This document shows positions 1 to 7,670 of a stretch of 27,725 nt of DNA, one piece after another. Made by a program: the position numbers and the translations under genes. Under the pieces are notes generated by a model, which saw only the letters and a program-made list of their open reading frames with translations, had not been told where the DNA came from and ran no database searches. The first letter of the stretch is position 1. Every line of letters begins with the position of its first letter. The stretch comes from Corallochytrium limacisporum. Taxonomy: Eukaryota; Opisthokonta. Location of the stretch: the NCBI GenBank assembly GCA_002811645.1, contig PDIP01000098.1:20008-47732 (forward strand), given 5' to 3'.

Positions 1-390
1 CCTCCCTTTGCTTCCCCGGCCCCCCCCCCGGGAAAGGGGGGGCCTCGGTGTCAAATGTTTAACAAGGTTTTCAGTTTACATCCACGGTCCTTGCCGCAAA
101 GGGGTTAGGGGCCCGCTTCTGCGCACGGTGCGGCCTGCGCAAGCAAGACCCCAACATCTCTTGTTTGGTGCGGATCAGATACTCAGACAAGCAGGAAAAG
201 TGAGAGAGTTAGGTCGCTCTATCTGCAGGCACCATGGCCTGAAGCAGATTTTCCCGGTCTCTACAACTGAATACCGCTAAATATGGATCAGAGGATGAAC
301 AATATAAAAGAGGGTTGTAACAAATTGTAATGGAGAGAACTGTTTTCGGACCAGGAACGCACACCACAGCCATTCCACACGACTACATCA
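1..390. other. Intergenic region at left edge
   Basis: No gene is supported here. The frame open from base 8 to 280 has an Arg/Pro-rich translation with no recognisable domain. Bases 18-44 form a hairpin-capable poly-C/poly-G element (GGCCCCCCC pairing with GGGGGGGCC). The part next to 391 is the likely 3' untranslated region and terminator of the minus-strand gene that ends there. Confidence 0.5.
18..44. repeat. Poly-C/poly-G inverted repeat
   Basis: A perfect 9-base arm pair, bases 18-26 (GGCCCCCCC) and 36-44 (GGGGGGGCC), flanks a 9-base loop. It is the first of five similar self-complementary C/G tracts, all between genes in this window. It could fold into a hairpin, or could reflect assembly trouble at homopolymers. 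Confidence 0.6.
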
Positions 391-2130
391 TCACGTCGTA
401 TGCTGTGTTCTTGTTGTCGTCGACCCGGCTGACGTGACCGTCTTGGCTGCCACAGACGTCGAAGTTGCCACAGACGTCGAAGTTGCCACAGACGTCGAGT
501 TTGCCGGAACTGCGGTCTCGACATGGTCGTAGTATCCATAACCATCAGTGGCAATATCTTCCTCGCAGTATGAGTAGGGCAGGTGGTCATTAACCTCACA
601 GTTATAAGTTTCGCGCGCTGACGTAGTGGACAGACTGGTCCACTCTGGCCCTACATCATACATTCCATGTAACCTTTGGAAAGAATCCATAAGGAGCTCC
701 TTGTTGTCGGGGTGGCCCAAGATCTTCGTAATAGGTAAGTTATAACGCTTCAGGATCGAAGCATACCATTGGAGAGTGTCCAAGCTCGGCAGCAGCGACA
801 ATATCTCATCATCCTCAGTCGCCATTCTGTGCAGTCCCTCGTTCATTGCCGAGTAGGGCACACGAAGTACTGCATGTCCGTAGAGTGTCTTCAACCACCT
901 TACATTGCGATGGGCTGGGATTCGTGCATTGCGCACGTCCTCGGGCACAGAAAGCAGATTACCCGGGGTCTGACCGTAGAAGTTGGACTGGAACCACGCT
1001 TCTGGGTAGAACTTTTCCAACACACTGAGCACATCAAAGTGATCGTAGGGGCCCATGGCAAGGTGGAGAGGCAGATTTCCGTAGGCGTCAGGTTGCCGCA
1101 GTGCAGAGGACAACCATTCACATGTGTGCGTGTACGGGCCCAGGCAATGGCCCAGACTGAAAGGTTTATCATAATAGTCGTCCTTAAGTCTTCTGCAAGG
1201 CCTTCGTTTATGCCTAGGCTCCTTGTTGGTGAGGGAAGACTGTTTCACAATCGGGATTGACAAAAGACTAACGGTGTTTACCTTCTTCAGCAAAGCGTGA
1301 AGAATGCTCTCATCGAAGTCGTTGACGTACTCGAGGTTCAACATTGAGTGGAAAGGTTTGTACCTTGCGAGTCGTTGATAGGCTGCAAAGCTGCCAGTAA
1401 CGTCCAATTTGATGGCCATGAGCAAGATGTTGTTCTTGTAGTTATCTTTCAGGTCGCGATCGTGCCATTCTTCCATCCACCTCTCCTGCTGCATCAAAGT
1501 CTCCAAACCAGCGTCACGTGCGAGAGAGGTGACCAGCAACTGGCAATGAACGAGGAACGACCCCACTGCTGGCTGGCCTGCTGTGGTCCACTTTTGATGC
1601 AGGTCGAGGCCAGTGGACGAAGGGTCGTCGGGCATCCAGCCGCCTTCATCGTCCTTGACCAGGATATCACGACGGTCACACACAGTAAGGTGTTCATCTA
1701 GATTATCCTCAAAGGTCGTGTTCAAGTTATCGCCACGACCTTCCAGCGCAACAAGGGAACACGGAACATCACGATCGCCCACGGCCGGCTGCCAATCTAC
1801 GGAAGACTTTCCATCTGTGTGATAACCACACGAAGCCGTGTACCGACGTCCCCTTGCAGGGTAGGGTAGGATTTTGTGGCCACAGACGTAGTCACTGTAG
1901 GGCTGGTCTTCGGGCAAGACGTCAAATGCTGACCACAGACTATACAGAGGTTCGTCGTCCAGCCGCGGAGACTCAGGAATCATCAGATTAAGATGGAAAG
2001 ACGAAGGAAATCCTACCCAGATTACCAAGGACAGACCTGACAGTATGCCTAGGAAAAAGAGCGCCGGGGCAGTCGGGAGACGCCTTTGCCGATCGATGCG
2101 GGCAGATTCTGTGTCGTCGGGAATACCCAT
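391..2130 (-). CDS. Type II membrane protein with ankyrin-like repeats
   Basis: A 579-residue protein of unknown function. The short N-terminus carries basic residues (R11, R14, R16, R17) before one hydrophobic segment at about 21-41, as in a signal anchor that would place the long C-terminal part in the secretory lumen. Two stretches resemble degenerate ankyrin repeats: one near NILLMAIK...SILHALLKK, and one with D-x-x-G-N-L-P-L-H-L-A followed by L-x-x-Y-P-E-A and G-x-T-P. The lumenal part has several cysteines. The tail is Ser/Thr/Ala-rich with three copies of a six-residue unit around STSVAT, encoded by an 18-base tandem repeat, and resembles O-glycosylated fungal linkers. The start ATG (complement of 2128-2130) is the first in frame. 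The gene is real by length and composition, but I do not recognise a named family. Confidence 0.75.
   Translation of the reverse strand: MGIPDDTESARIDRQRRLPTAPALFFLGILSGLSLVIWVGFPSSFHLNLMIPESPRLDDEPLYSLWSAFDVLPEDQPYSDYVCGHKILPYPARGRRYTASCGYHTDGKSSVDWQPAVGDRDVPCSLVALEGRGDNLNTTFEDNLDEHLTVCDRRDILVKDDEGGWMPDDPSSTGLDLHQKWTTAGQPAVGSFLVHCQLLVTSLARDAGLETLMQQERWMEEWHDRDLKDNYKNNILLMAIKLDVTGSFAAYQRLARYKPFHSMLNLEYVNDFDESILHALLKKVNTVSLLSIPIVKQSSLTNKEPRHKRRPCRRLKDDYYDKPFSLGHCLGPYTHTCEWLSSALRQPDAYGNLPLHLAMGPYDHFDVLSVLEKFYPEAWFQSNFYGQTPGNLLSVPEDVRNARIPAHRNVRWLKTLYGHAVLRVPYSAMNEGLHRMATEDDEILSLLPSLDTLQWYASILKRYNLPITKILGHPDNKELLMDSFQRLHGMYDVGPEWTSLSTTSARETYNCEVNDHLPYSYCEEDIATDGYGYYDHVETAVPANSTSVATSTSVATSTSVAAKTVTSAGSTTTRTQHTT
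449..502. repeat. 18-base tandem repeat, three copies
   Basis: Copies begin at 449, 467 and 485. The unit is gccacagacgtcgaagtt on the plus strand; the third copy differs by one base near its end. The repeat lies inside the minus-strand gene and encodes a repeated Ser/Thr/Val/Ala hexapeptide in the C-terminal tail. The period is a multiple of three, so copy number can vary without breaking the frame. Confidence 0.85.
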
Positions 2131-2353
2131 CGTTTGTTCAGTGTATTTAGATTCTTACAACTATATGACCTGCAGAAACAATTGAGAATCGCTCTCTGAC
2201 TCTATCATTTTCTGGCTCCTAAGGTGTCCTTAGTTAATTACCCTACCAACTGACTGACTTCTATCGGTAGCATCCCCTTCGTGTCATTCGGGGCTGACGC
2301 AGTCCTGACGGCCTCATCTGCTGTCTGCCTTTCCCTCCTCCCCCCTCCCCCTT

Positions 2354-2358
<5 letters not shown>

Positions 2359-2392
<34 letters not shown>
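2359..2392. repeat. (CT)17 microsatellite
   Basis: An uninterrupted dinucleotide repeat. On the coding strand of the downstream minus-strand gene it reads (GA)17 and lies about 229-262 bases before that start codon. A GA tract sits at a similar distance before the CHY zinc-finger gene. Confidence 0.9.
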
Positions 2393-2395
<3 letters not shown>

Positions 2396-2732
2396 TTTTT
2401 CCCTTCTGGCCTCCTTTCCCTGACCCTGACCCAAATCCTTTTCCAATTCAGTTTGTGTGTTACGCTCCTACTACGTGATGGGTACGATGGATTCTTGAGC
2501 AGGAGAGACCGAGGCGGGCTTTCCGCTGTTCAGGCTCTTTTTTTCCCTTCCCTTCTTTCCCCCCTCTTCCTTTTTGGTCGGGAGGGGCCTTACAACGCGA
2601 AAAGCGTAGCAATTGTTCCTATCCCTCTTGGCACAATAAAAAAAGGGAGGAAATATAAAGGAAAAACGTGGCCGTTTTGGAGTGGCCCGCCGTGAAATAC
2701 GCAAGAACGAAGCTCTGTCCTTGCCTTTGTAA

Positions 2733-2758
2733 AGGGAGGTGGGGAGAGGGGGGGGGGG
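2733..2758 (+). other. Guanine-quadruplex-capable run
   Basis: The plus strand has GGG-AGGT-GGGG-AGA followed by eleven G, which meets the usual four-run, short-loop pattern for an intramolecular quadruplex. Formation in the cell is inferred. Confidence 0.5.
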
Positions 2759-3288
2759 CCAATTACTCCATTTTTACACAGGAATGTTTCCTCCTGGTTG
2801 GGGACGACGAAAGCGCAGTAAAAGAAAAAGAAATCCAAGGACCCCGTGTATGATGCGCACCCAATCCCTCCCCCCCCTGCCCCTTTTCGTCTTAAACTCG
2901 CTTTGGGTTCTCTGTACCCCGCCAACCCCCATCCCCCGCACTTCCGAACCTGCTAGACACCAGCAGTAGTTTTTGTTTCTGATTTGTAACCCGGCGGCTA
3001 TGCGAGAGTGCTCCTCCATTAGGAATCCCAGGGAAGACAAACGCATTTGAGTCCGGACTCGCTGTCGGCATCTGAGCAATAGCAGCACACTCGCCTGCCT
3101 CCACTCTCTTTAGAGGTACGAGCGGTGAATGAAAAAAGCAAGGGGGGGGGGGGGCGCAAAGGGTGGCGTAGTTAATTATCACCGTACCCTGGAGCGCCCC
3201 AACCGAATATAGCTGTATACCCTAACTAATGGTTATTTTGATTTAAGCCGCAGGTCGGCGGGAAAGGAATGAGAATCGCGAGCGAGAG

Positions 3289-3308
3289 GGGGTCGACCCC
3301 GGGGGGGG
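3289..3308. repeat. GGGGTCGACCCC palindrome plus G8
   Basis: A perfect 12-base palindrome at 3289-3300 runs straight into eight G, so its four C can also pair with the G run. It is one of five C/G self-complementary tracts in intergenic DNA of this window. Confidence 0.65.
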
Positions 3309-3440
3309 TTAAGCGGGGCGCGCCGTAGAGAACTGCTCCCACCCACCCGCGAGAACTCTAAAATTCTAAGCACAATATGGTGCCGGTGTTGTGTAGATGC
3401 CACTGCGGTATATTTTGTTGACATTTGGGAGTAGGATCCT

Positions 3441-4028
3441 TTAGAAGAACGCACCTGGCAGGCTTTCGGTGACCATGGCTCGGTACACGACGAAGAACAG
3501 CAGACCAGAGGGACCCAGCATCAATGTAGAGAACAGGAAAAGCACACGGAACACAAGGTGAGTATCCAGTTCGAGGCACTGCTTATTGATCCACATTCCG
3601 ACGAAAAGATCGAATCCCAGGTAATGAATCCATGCCGCCGCAAGCACATTAGGACTGGAATGGTGGAACATGCGGATCACGCGCTCAAGGCTGTCAAATC
3701 CACCATTTGCCTCTGCACTATTCTTCACTAAGAGGAAGAGATAGCCGAAGCAGGAAATCAAGATCGAACAAGTAGCAAGCAGGTTAGTGTACTCCCAGTT
3801 TGGGAGCAACATCAGCAGAGCCCAACTGGGTAAAGCACTCGAGGCGCTGAGGTCATAGAAGACCTGCGTGGTGGTGTAGATCGGAAACTTCGCATGGCTC
3901 TGGTGGCTCGAAGCGTAGGGCTTTGCCTTCCTTGGTGGCATAGTTGTTGACGAACTGAAACTCTCTCTTCCGTAGTATAGACTTTGGATTTGAACGATCA
4001 CTGTTTTATGTTGGGTTATCACAGACAT
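3441..4028 (-). CDS. ABA4-like (DUF4281) membrane protein
   Basis: A small multi-pass membrane protein of 195 residues from the first ATG. A second in-frame ATG (complement of 3939-3941, sequence MPPRKAKP) gives 166 residues and is a plausible true start, because the first 29 residues look unlike the family. After it come a hydrophobic segment with P-x-W-x-L-L-M-x-x-P-N-W, a second segment (ILISCFGYLFLLVK), then the best family signature W-I-H-Y-L-G-F-D-L-F-V-G-x-W-I, and a last segment with G-P-S-G-L-L. In plants ABA4 is needed for neoxanthin formation; the role of the fungal and bacterial relatives is not established, so I assign no reaction. Upstream is a 1.1-kb divergent region shared with the CHY zinc-finger gene. 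Confidence 0.75.
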   Translation of the reverse strand: MSVITQHKTVIVQIQSLYYGRESFSSSTTMPPRKAKPYASSHQSHAKFPIYTTTQVFYDLSASSALPSWALLMLLPNWEYTNLLATCSILISCFGYLFLLVKNSAEANGGFDSLERVIRMFHHSSPNVLAAAWIHYLGFDLFVGMWINKQCLELDTHLVFRVLFLFSTLMLGPSGLLFFVVYRAMVTESLPGAFF

Positions 4029-4599
4029 AGCACACCTTCCTTACATACCCTCTTGTCTGTGCCATACTTTGTATCATGCCCATGATTTGTTGGCGGGTGC
4101 GCCGTTCTCTGCATTTCCGTCACCGGCCTAAAGACCCACCCCCGCCCGCCCCTCCGCCTTTCTGTGCAGCATTCCTTCCCAGTTCGCTGGCCGGCAAAGC
4201 AGCGGTTACGAAGCATTCTCTCCCTTTGGGAAATCCGGCGAAGCGCGGTTCTCTTCACCACACTCACACACTCACACACTGCGCAGTTTGCTATTTACCG
4301 TAATGAAAAAATATCACACACCTGAGCCAGCAACCAACCCTTCCCCGGTCCCAATTTTCACGCCTGCCACTACCCCAGTACATTGACTACTGTCACACCA
4401 GCATCTCCTGATGGAATAAAGAAACACCTGGACAAGGACTAACGAATCGTTTCTTTCCAAAAGGGCCCAGGGAACGGGTCGGGAACACCCCACTCTCACC
4501 ACCATTCCGCAGAGAAAATAGACTCCCGATCAATCCCCGGGCTACCCTCCTTCTCTTCTTTGCCCCGCCCGGTTGTGAGGGTACCGGGAGCGTCGGCGG

Positions 4600-4615
4600 T
4601 CAGTACATTCAGTAC
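4600..4615. promoter_or_regulatory. Paired TTCAGTAC half-sites
   Basis: Two CAGTAC hexamers at 4601-4606 and 4610-4615, nine bases apart, are half-sites of the full palindrome TTCAGTACTGAA found upstream of ARF1. They lie about 520 bases before the CHY zinc-finger start. The function is inferred only from recurrence. Confidence 0.35.
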
Positions 4616-4832
4616 GGAAGACGGGAGAAAAAAAAAAGTGGGTGAGTGCACAGAGAGCCAGAGAGGCCCAAGGGAGAAAAAGGGGAAAAAAAAAAGGGCG
4701 CGCTTCCCGCTGTGTGTGTGTTGTGTGTCTCCAGCCACCCTTTTGCCTGGGGGGCCTGGGATCGCCCCGGGTCTGGGTAAAACCCTACCACCACCCAACG
4801 CTCTCGGTAAGCACCGGTCGCCGAGCCAAGAA

Positions 4833-4865
4833 AGAGAGAGAGAGAGGTGTGAGAGAGAGAGAGAG
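4833..4865 (+). repeat. GA repeat tracts
   Basis: Two GA runs (4833-4846 and 4851-4865) are split by GTGT. They are on the sense strand about 266-298 bases before the CHY zinc-finger ATG, much like the (GA)17 before the first gene of the window. Confidence 0.8.
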
Positions 4866-5130
4866 GGAGGAGCACACCGAAGAGCGGGCGCGGAAAATGC
4901 CCAAGGCGTCCGGGGAGGGCCTTCGAGAAAAAGACGTCGGGAACATGGAGAGGTTTGAGAGGCTATTTCGGAAGCGTTCGGACTGCAATGCGCTGCTTGA
5001 AGCGAAATCGGTAGTCAAGACAGTCTATGTCTATACGGTGTATGTGCTGAGTCAGCATATTTGATTGGTCAGTTAATTTCAGTAGCAGATCTTGACAACT
5101 TTCGGTTGCATTCTAACTACGAGAACAATT

Positions 5131-5493
5131 ATGTGCAAACATATTCTCAATGCCCAGGTGTCAATTCGCACCCCTTGCTGCAAAAAATGGTATGACTGCC
5201 CCGAGTGCCATGCGGAAAATGAAAATCACGAGCTGAGGAAGTCTTTCGAAATGGTATTTGGGTGCAAGAAGTGCAAGAAGGTCTTCCGCAAGGACACGCG
5301 TGATCTCGAGGAGGCCGACGAGTACTGCCCGCGCTGCGACAATCACTACGTCCTGGAAGCCAAGACTGCCACCCCGGTCCTGCAGGTTGAGGGAGATGAA
5401 AAGATGATGATCGACGACCGCGACCGTGCTCAGGTCCAGAGGCGCGGCCGTATGGGTGTTGCCGGTGCCATGTCAACAATGGCCTATAGGTAA
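5131..5493 (+). CDS. CHY-type zinc-finger protein
   Basis: A 120-residue protein made mostly of one zinc-binding module. The ligands follow the CHY pattern: C2-x-H4, C16-C17, C23-x2-C26-H27, H33, C45-x2-C48 and C66-x2-C69, so three zinc sites are likely. The start MCKHILNAQVSIR resembles what I recall as the normal N-terminus of a conserved fungal family of about this size. The frame runs further upstream but has no earlier ATG, so 5131 is the start. CHY domains occur in E3 ligases and in yeast Hot13, a helper of mitochondrial intermembrane-space zinc proteins; this protein lacks a RING, so its role stays open. The stop codon lies in AGGTAAGC, which also reads as a 5' splice site. Confidence 0.85.
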   Translation: MCKHILNAQVSIRTPCCKKWYDCPECHAENENHELRKSFEMVFGCKKCKKVFRKDTRDLEEADEYCPRCDNHYVLEAKTATPVLQVEGDEKMMIDDRDRAQVQRRGRMGVAGAMSTMAYR

Positions 5494-6322
5494 GCATTGG
5501 CACACCAGTCTCTAGTATCTTTTCATCTTGGGAACACTGCATGCATCATATTTTTGATTCATTCTTTGACTTTTCGTGTGCAATTTGCTGACATGAAACA
5601 TTGTGATGCTGGGCATTCAATGTCATCTCGTTCATTAGTTCGTAGAGTGTTCATGCGGCGGTTAGAGTCTGCTACGGATCGTCCTAATCCACCCTCTGTA
5701 CAGCTAAAAGTTTCCATCATACCGAATCAACGGAAAACCTACCCCCAATATTCATCATGATTACATTTTTTTAACAACATTATCCTCTACAAGATCACTG
5801 GGCGCATAAGATAGACGGACGTGGGACATAATGGTCCATTGTTGTCCGCTTGGTTTGTCAACGAATCTGCCGTGCACAGACAGCTCACGCTCGTCGCCGG
5901 CCTACCCGTACCACGAACCTCCTCCTCCCCCCCACCCCTAAGGGGGGGGGGCTAGCATATTGCGCGCCGGAGGCGGGTCCGTGAGGGGCCCCCAGCGGGC
6001 CGGCCGGTGCAGGGTCCGCCCCGAGGATCTCAGGCACGTTCTGTCGGCTGCGGGTCTGATGTGGGACTCACGCACCTATAAAAGATATTTAGACCATCTC
6101 AGTGCACAAAAAGATAACGTGCAAGGGAACTTTGACTTGGAGTCCTAGAAGGGGTTCTCGCGCTTGTACGGTCACTAACGCGAGCTCCTAAGTATTACCA
6201 CACGGAACAAGTAGGTAATCGACCATTATGACCTCTACGTAGAAGACTCTAGGGAGGATACAGCCATGTCTGCTGTCTTAAAGAATTGTTAGAATAATGA
6301 AAAGGAATTAATCGAATGAAAA
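5494..6322. other. Intergenic region, CHY gene to RING gene
   Basis: No gene is supported. The frames open at 5497-5760 and 5960-6148 lack any recognisable domain. The left part is the 3' flank of the CHY gene and the right part the promoter and leader of the RING gene. Bases 5927-5951 form a C-rich/G-rich near-palindrome. A 12-codon upstream ORF at 6316-6354 overlaps the RING start. Confidence 0.55.
5927..5951. repeat. Poly-C/poly-G near-palindrome
   Basis: Seven C, A, four C, then TAA and ten G. CCCCT pairs with AGGGG around a single central A, and the outer C can pair with the remaining G. It is one of the recurring intergenic C/G tracts of the window. Confidence 0.65.
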
Positions 6323-6354
6323 ATGAACCAAAACGAGCCGATTTACATTTCTAG
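6316..6354 (+). promoter_or_regulatory. Overlapping upstream ORF at RING gene start
   Basis: An ATG seven bases before the main start opens a 12-codon frame ending in TAG at 6352-6354, inside the main coding region. The upstream ATG has C at -3 and the main ATG has A at -3, so leaky scanning would be expected to favour the main start while the upstream ORF dampens it. A transcript start between the two ATGs would remove the effect. Confidence 0.45.
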
Positions 6355-7582
6355 TGGTGACGAAGTCAGCGACAACAATGATTCGGTCTATGACGGTGAA
6401 GTAGAGTCACCATATTACGACGATGGGTTTGATGAAGGAAGGGGAGACATACCTATGACACTGCATGATCAGTTTGCCATTCTCAGGTCCCGTGGTTATG
6501 CGGCACCCTCGGCGGAATGGCTTGGGGCGTACGACTCGGGACAGCGCATTGGTCACAACCATTCACAAATTAACGTTGTCCCTCACCAAGCGGTGGCAGC
6601 ATCCGAGCAGGAGCGTCGAATGCTCGAGACAGCAATCTATGAGAGCCAAATCAGTCTCACAGAAACGTTGGGAAATGTGGAAGTTGGGGTAGATGATATT
6701 GATATGGTTAGCACGCTCATCTCACGACAACTAGCACTACCAGAGCATTTACATGAACGGAACTGTGCCATTTGCCAGGACCCATTGGAAGAACAGAGCC
6801 CGCACGATGGGCGAACTACAATGGACACCCCGATTGATAATCAGAACAAGGTTACGATCATAAAGCAGCCGACAGAAGACCTCGAGCACCGTGCTGGCCC
6901 GAGACACGGAGGTGTTCGCGAGCTCGTGTGCGGTGACGCTTTCCACGACGATTGTATTCGGCCGTGGCTGAAGAGAAGCGTTAAGTGTCCAACTTGTCGA
7001 TCTGATCTTACAACGCACAAGATTGGGGAGGATGTTATGGCGAAAAAAGTCGAGGAATTGGTATCCATGGGCTTTGATAATGAAAAGAGCCGCAGGGCAG
7101 TGGAAGAGACGAACGGTCATATACAGCGGGCGGTGGAACTGCTCACAAGCGAACCAGATCAGACGGCAGAGCCGCAACAGCAGCAGCGCAAAGGAAGCCG
7201 TCCTGACGATCGCTCTCCAGCCGGAGAAGAATTCACAAAGGTTGCCCGCACGCAGAGCACCCAAAGTCCAGGATCCCGTATTTCTACGGAGCAGAGATCT
7301 TGGGCCCAGCTGGCAAGTGGTAGCATCAATCGTGCACGCAGAGATGGCGATGCGATGGTGCAGGATACACCGAATTCAACGCCCGTGAAGTCAACCCGTG
7401 CGCCTGATTCAGTGACTCCTGAAGCTGCAGCATCGTCCTCCTCCGGTACAGAAGTTCAGGAGCAGATCGATGTGCTCACTGCGCTTGGGTTCACGCGCGA
7501 CCAGTGTATCACCGCGCTCGACTTGTGCAACTTTGACATTGAGAGTGCGGCCATCTTGCTACAGACTGGCGGTGTGGGCTGA
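6323..7582 (+). CDS. RING-H2 E3 ligase-like protein with two UBA domains
   Basis: A 419-residue protein. An acidic, Asp/Tyr-rich N-terminus (about 1-45) precedes a RING-H2 module with ligands C148, C151, C203, D205, H208, C211, C222 and C225. Two features are odd: the loop between the second and third ligands is 51 residues, above the usual range, and the fourth ligand, normally His, is Asp (C-G-D-A-F-H). Asp can bind zinc, as in Rbx1, so the fold may survive. A UBA domain follows at about 240-277 (V-S-M-G-F), then a disordered Gln/Ser/Thr-rich linker, then a second UBA at about 380-417 (T-A-L-G-F). The expected role is ubiquitin ligation with ubiquitin binding, in cytosol or nucleus. I cannot name an ortholog. 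It ends 88 bases from the convergent Mdm1-like gene. Confidence 0.85.
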   Translation: MNQNEPIYISSGDEVSDNNDSVYDGEVESPYYDDGFDEGRGDIPMTLHDQFAILRSRGYAAPSAEWLGAYDSGQRIGHNHSQINVVPHQAVAASEQERRMLETAIYESQISLTETLGNVEVGVDDIDMVSTLISRQLALPEHLHERNCAICQDPLEEQSPHDGRTTMDTPIDNQNKVTIIKQPTEDLEHRAGPRHGGVRELVCGDAFHDDCIRPWLKRSVKCPTCRSDLTTHKIGEDVMAKKVEELVSMGFDNEKSRRAVEETNGHIQRAVELLTSEPDQTAEPQQQQRKGSRPDDRSPAGEEFTKVARTQSTQSPGSRISTEQRSWAQLASGSINRARRDGDAMVQDTPNSTPVKSTRAPDSVTPEAAASSSSGTEVQEQIDVLTALGFTRDQCITALDLCNFDIESAAILLQTGGVG

Positions 7583-7670
7583 CATGTTCGCATGAAATGT
7601 TTCGTTTAAGAGGAGATATAGTAAATGGTGTACTTCAAATTTAGATTCTTTAGTTTTGTCTGGACAATGT

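Larger units (their letters stand above)
2131..3440. other. Long intergenic region, low-complexity rich
   Basis: No gene is supported. The region separates two minus-strand genes, so its left part is the promoter of the ankyrin-like gene and its right part the 3' flank of the ABA4-like gene. It holds a (CT)17 microsatellite at 2359-2392, pyrimidine-rich stretches around 2320-2420 and 2540-2580, an 11-G run at 2748-2758, a 13-G run at 3142-3154, and a GGGGTCGACCCC palindrome at 3289-3300 followed by eight G. The open frames here translate to low-complexity Pro/Ser/Arg peptides. Confidence 0.6.
4029..5130. other. Divergent promoter region, ABA4-like / CHY zinc finger
   Basis: No gene is supported with confidence. 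It holds a CA-rich stretch near 4260-4280, two TTCAGTAC-type half-sites at 4600-4615 plus CAGTAC at 4376-4381, A-rich purine runs at 4620-4700, and GA tracts at 4833-4846 and 4851-4865. A 55-codon frame from the ATG at 4897 to 5064 (MPKASGEG...) is fairly protein-like but has no homolog I recognise; it may be an upstream ORF of the CHY gene leader. GTATGT at 5040 and TTTCAG ending at 5082 could bound a 43-base leader intron, but joining them does not extend the CHY frame. Confidence 0.5.

Noticed and set aside
4560-4958. A 132-codon plus-strand frame with Arg/Glu repeats
   Set aside because: It is produced by GA microsatellites and A-rich runs; three overlapping frames of the same kind exist, none with a domain.
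4897-5064. A short ORF beginning MPKASGEG as an upstream exon of the CHY gene
   Set aside because: The candidate intron 5040-5082 (GTATGT...TTTCAG) does not bring it into frame with the CHY start; a stop follows at once. It could still be an upstream ORF.
5960-6148. A 62-codon frame before the RING gene
   Set aside because: It starts in G/C-rich low-complexity DNA, has no recognisable family, and lies in the expected promoter.
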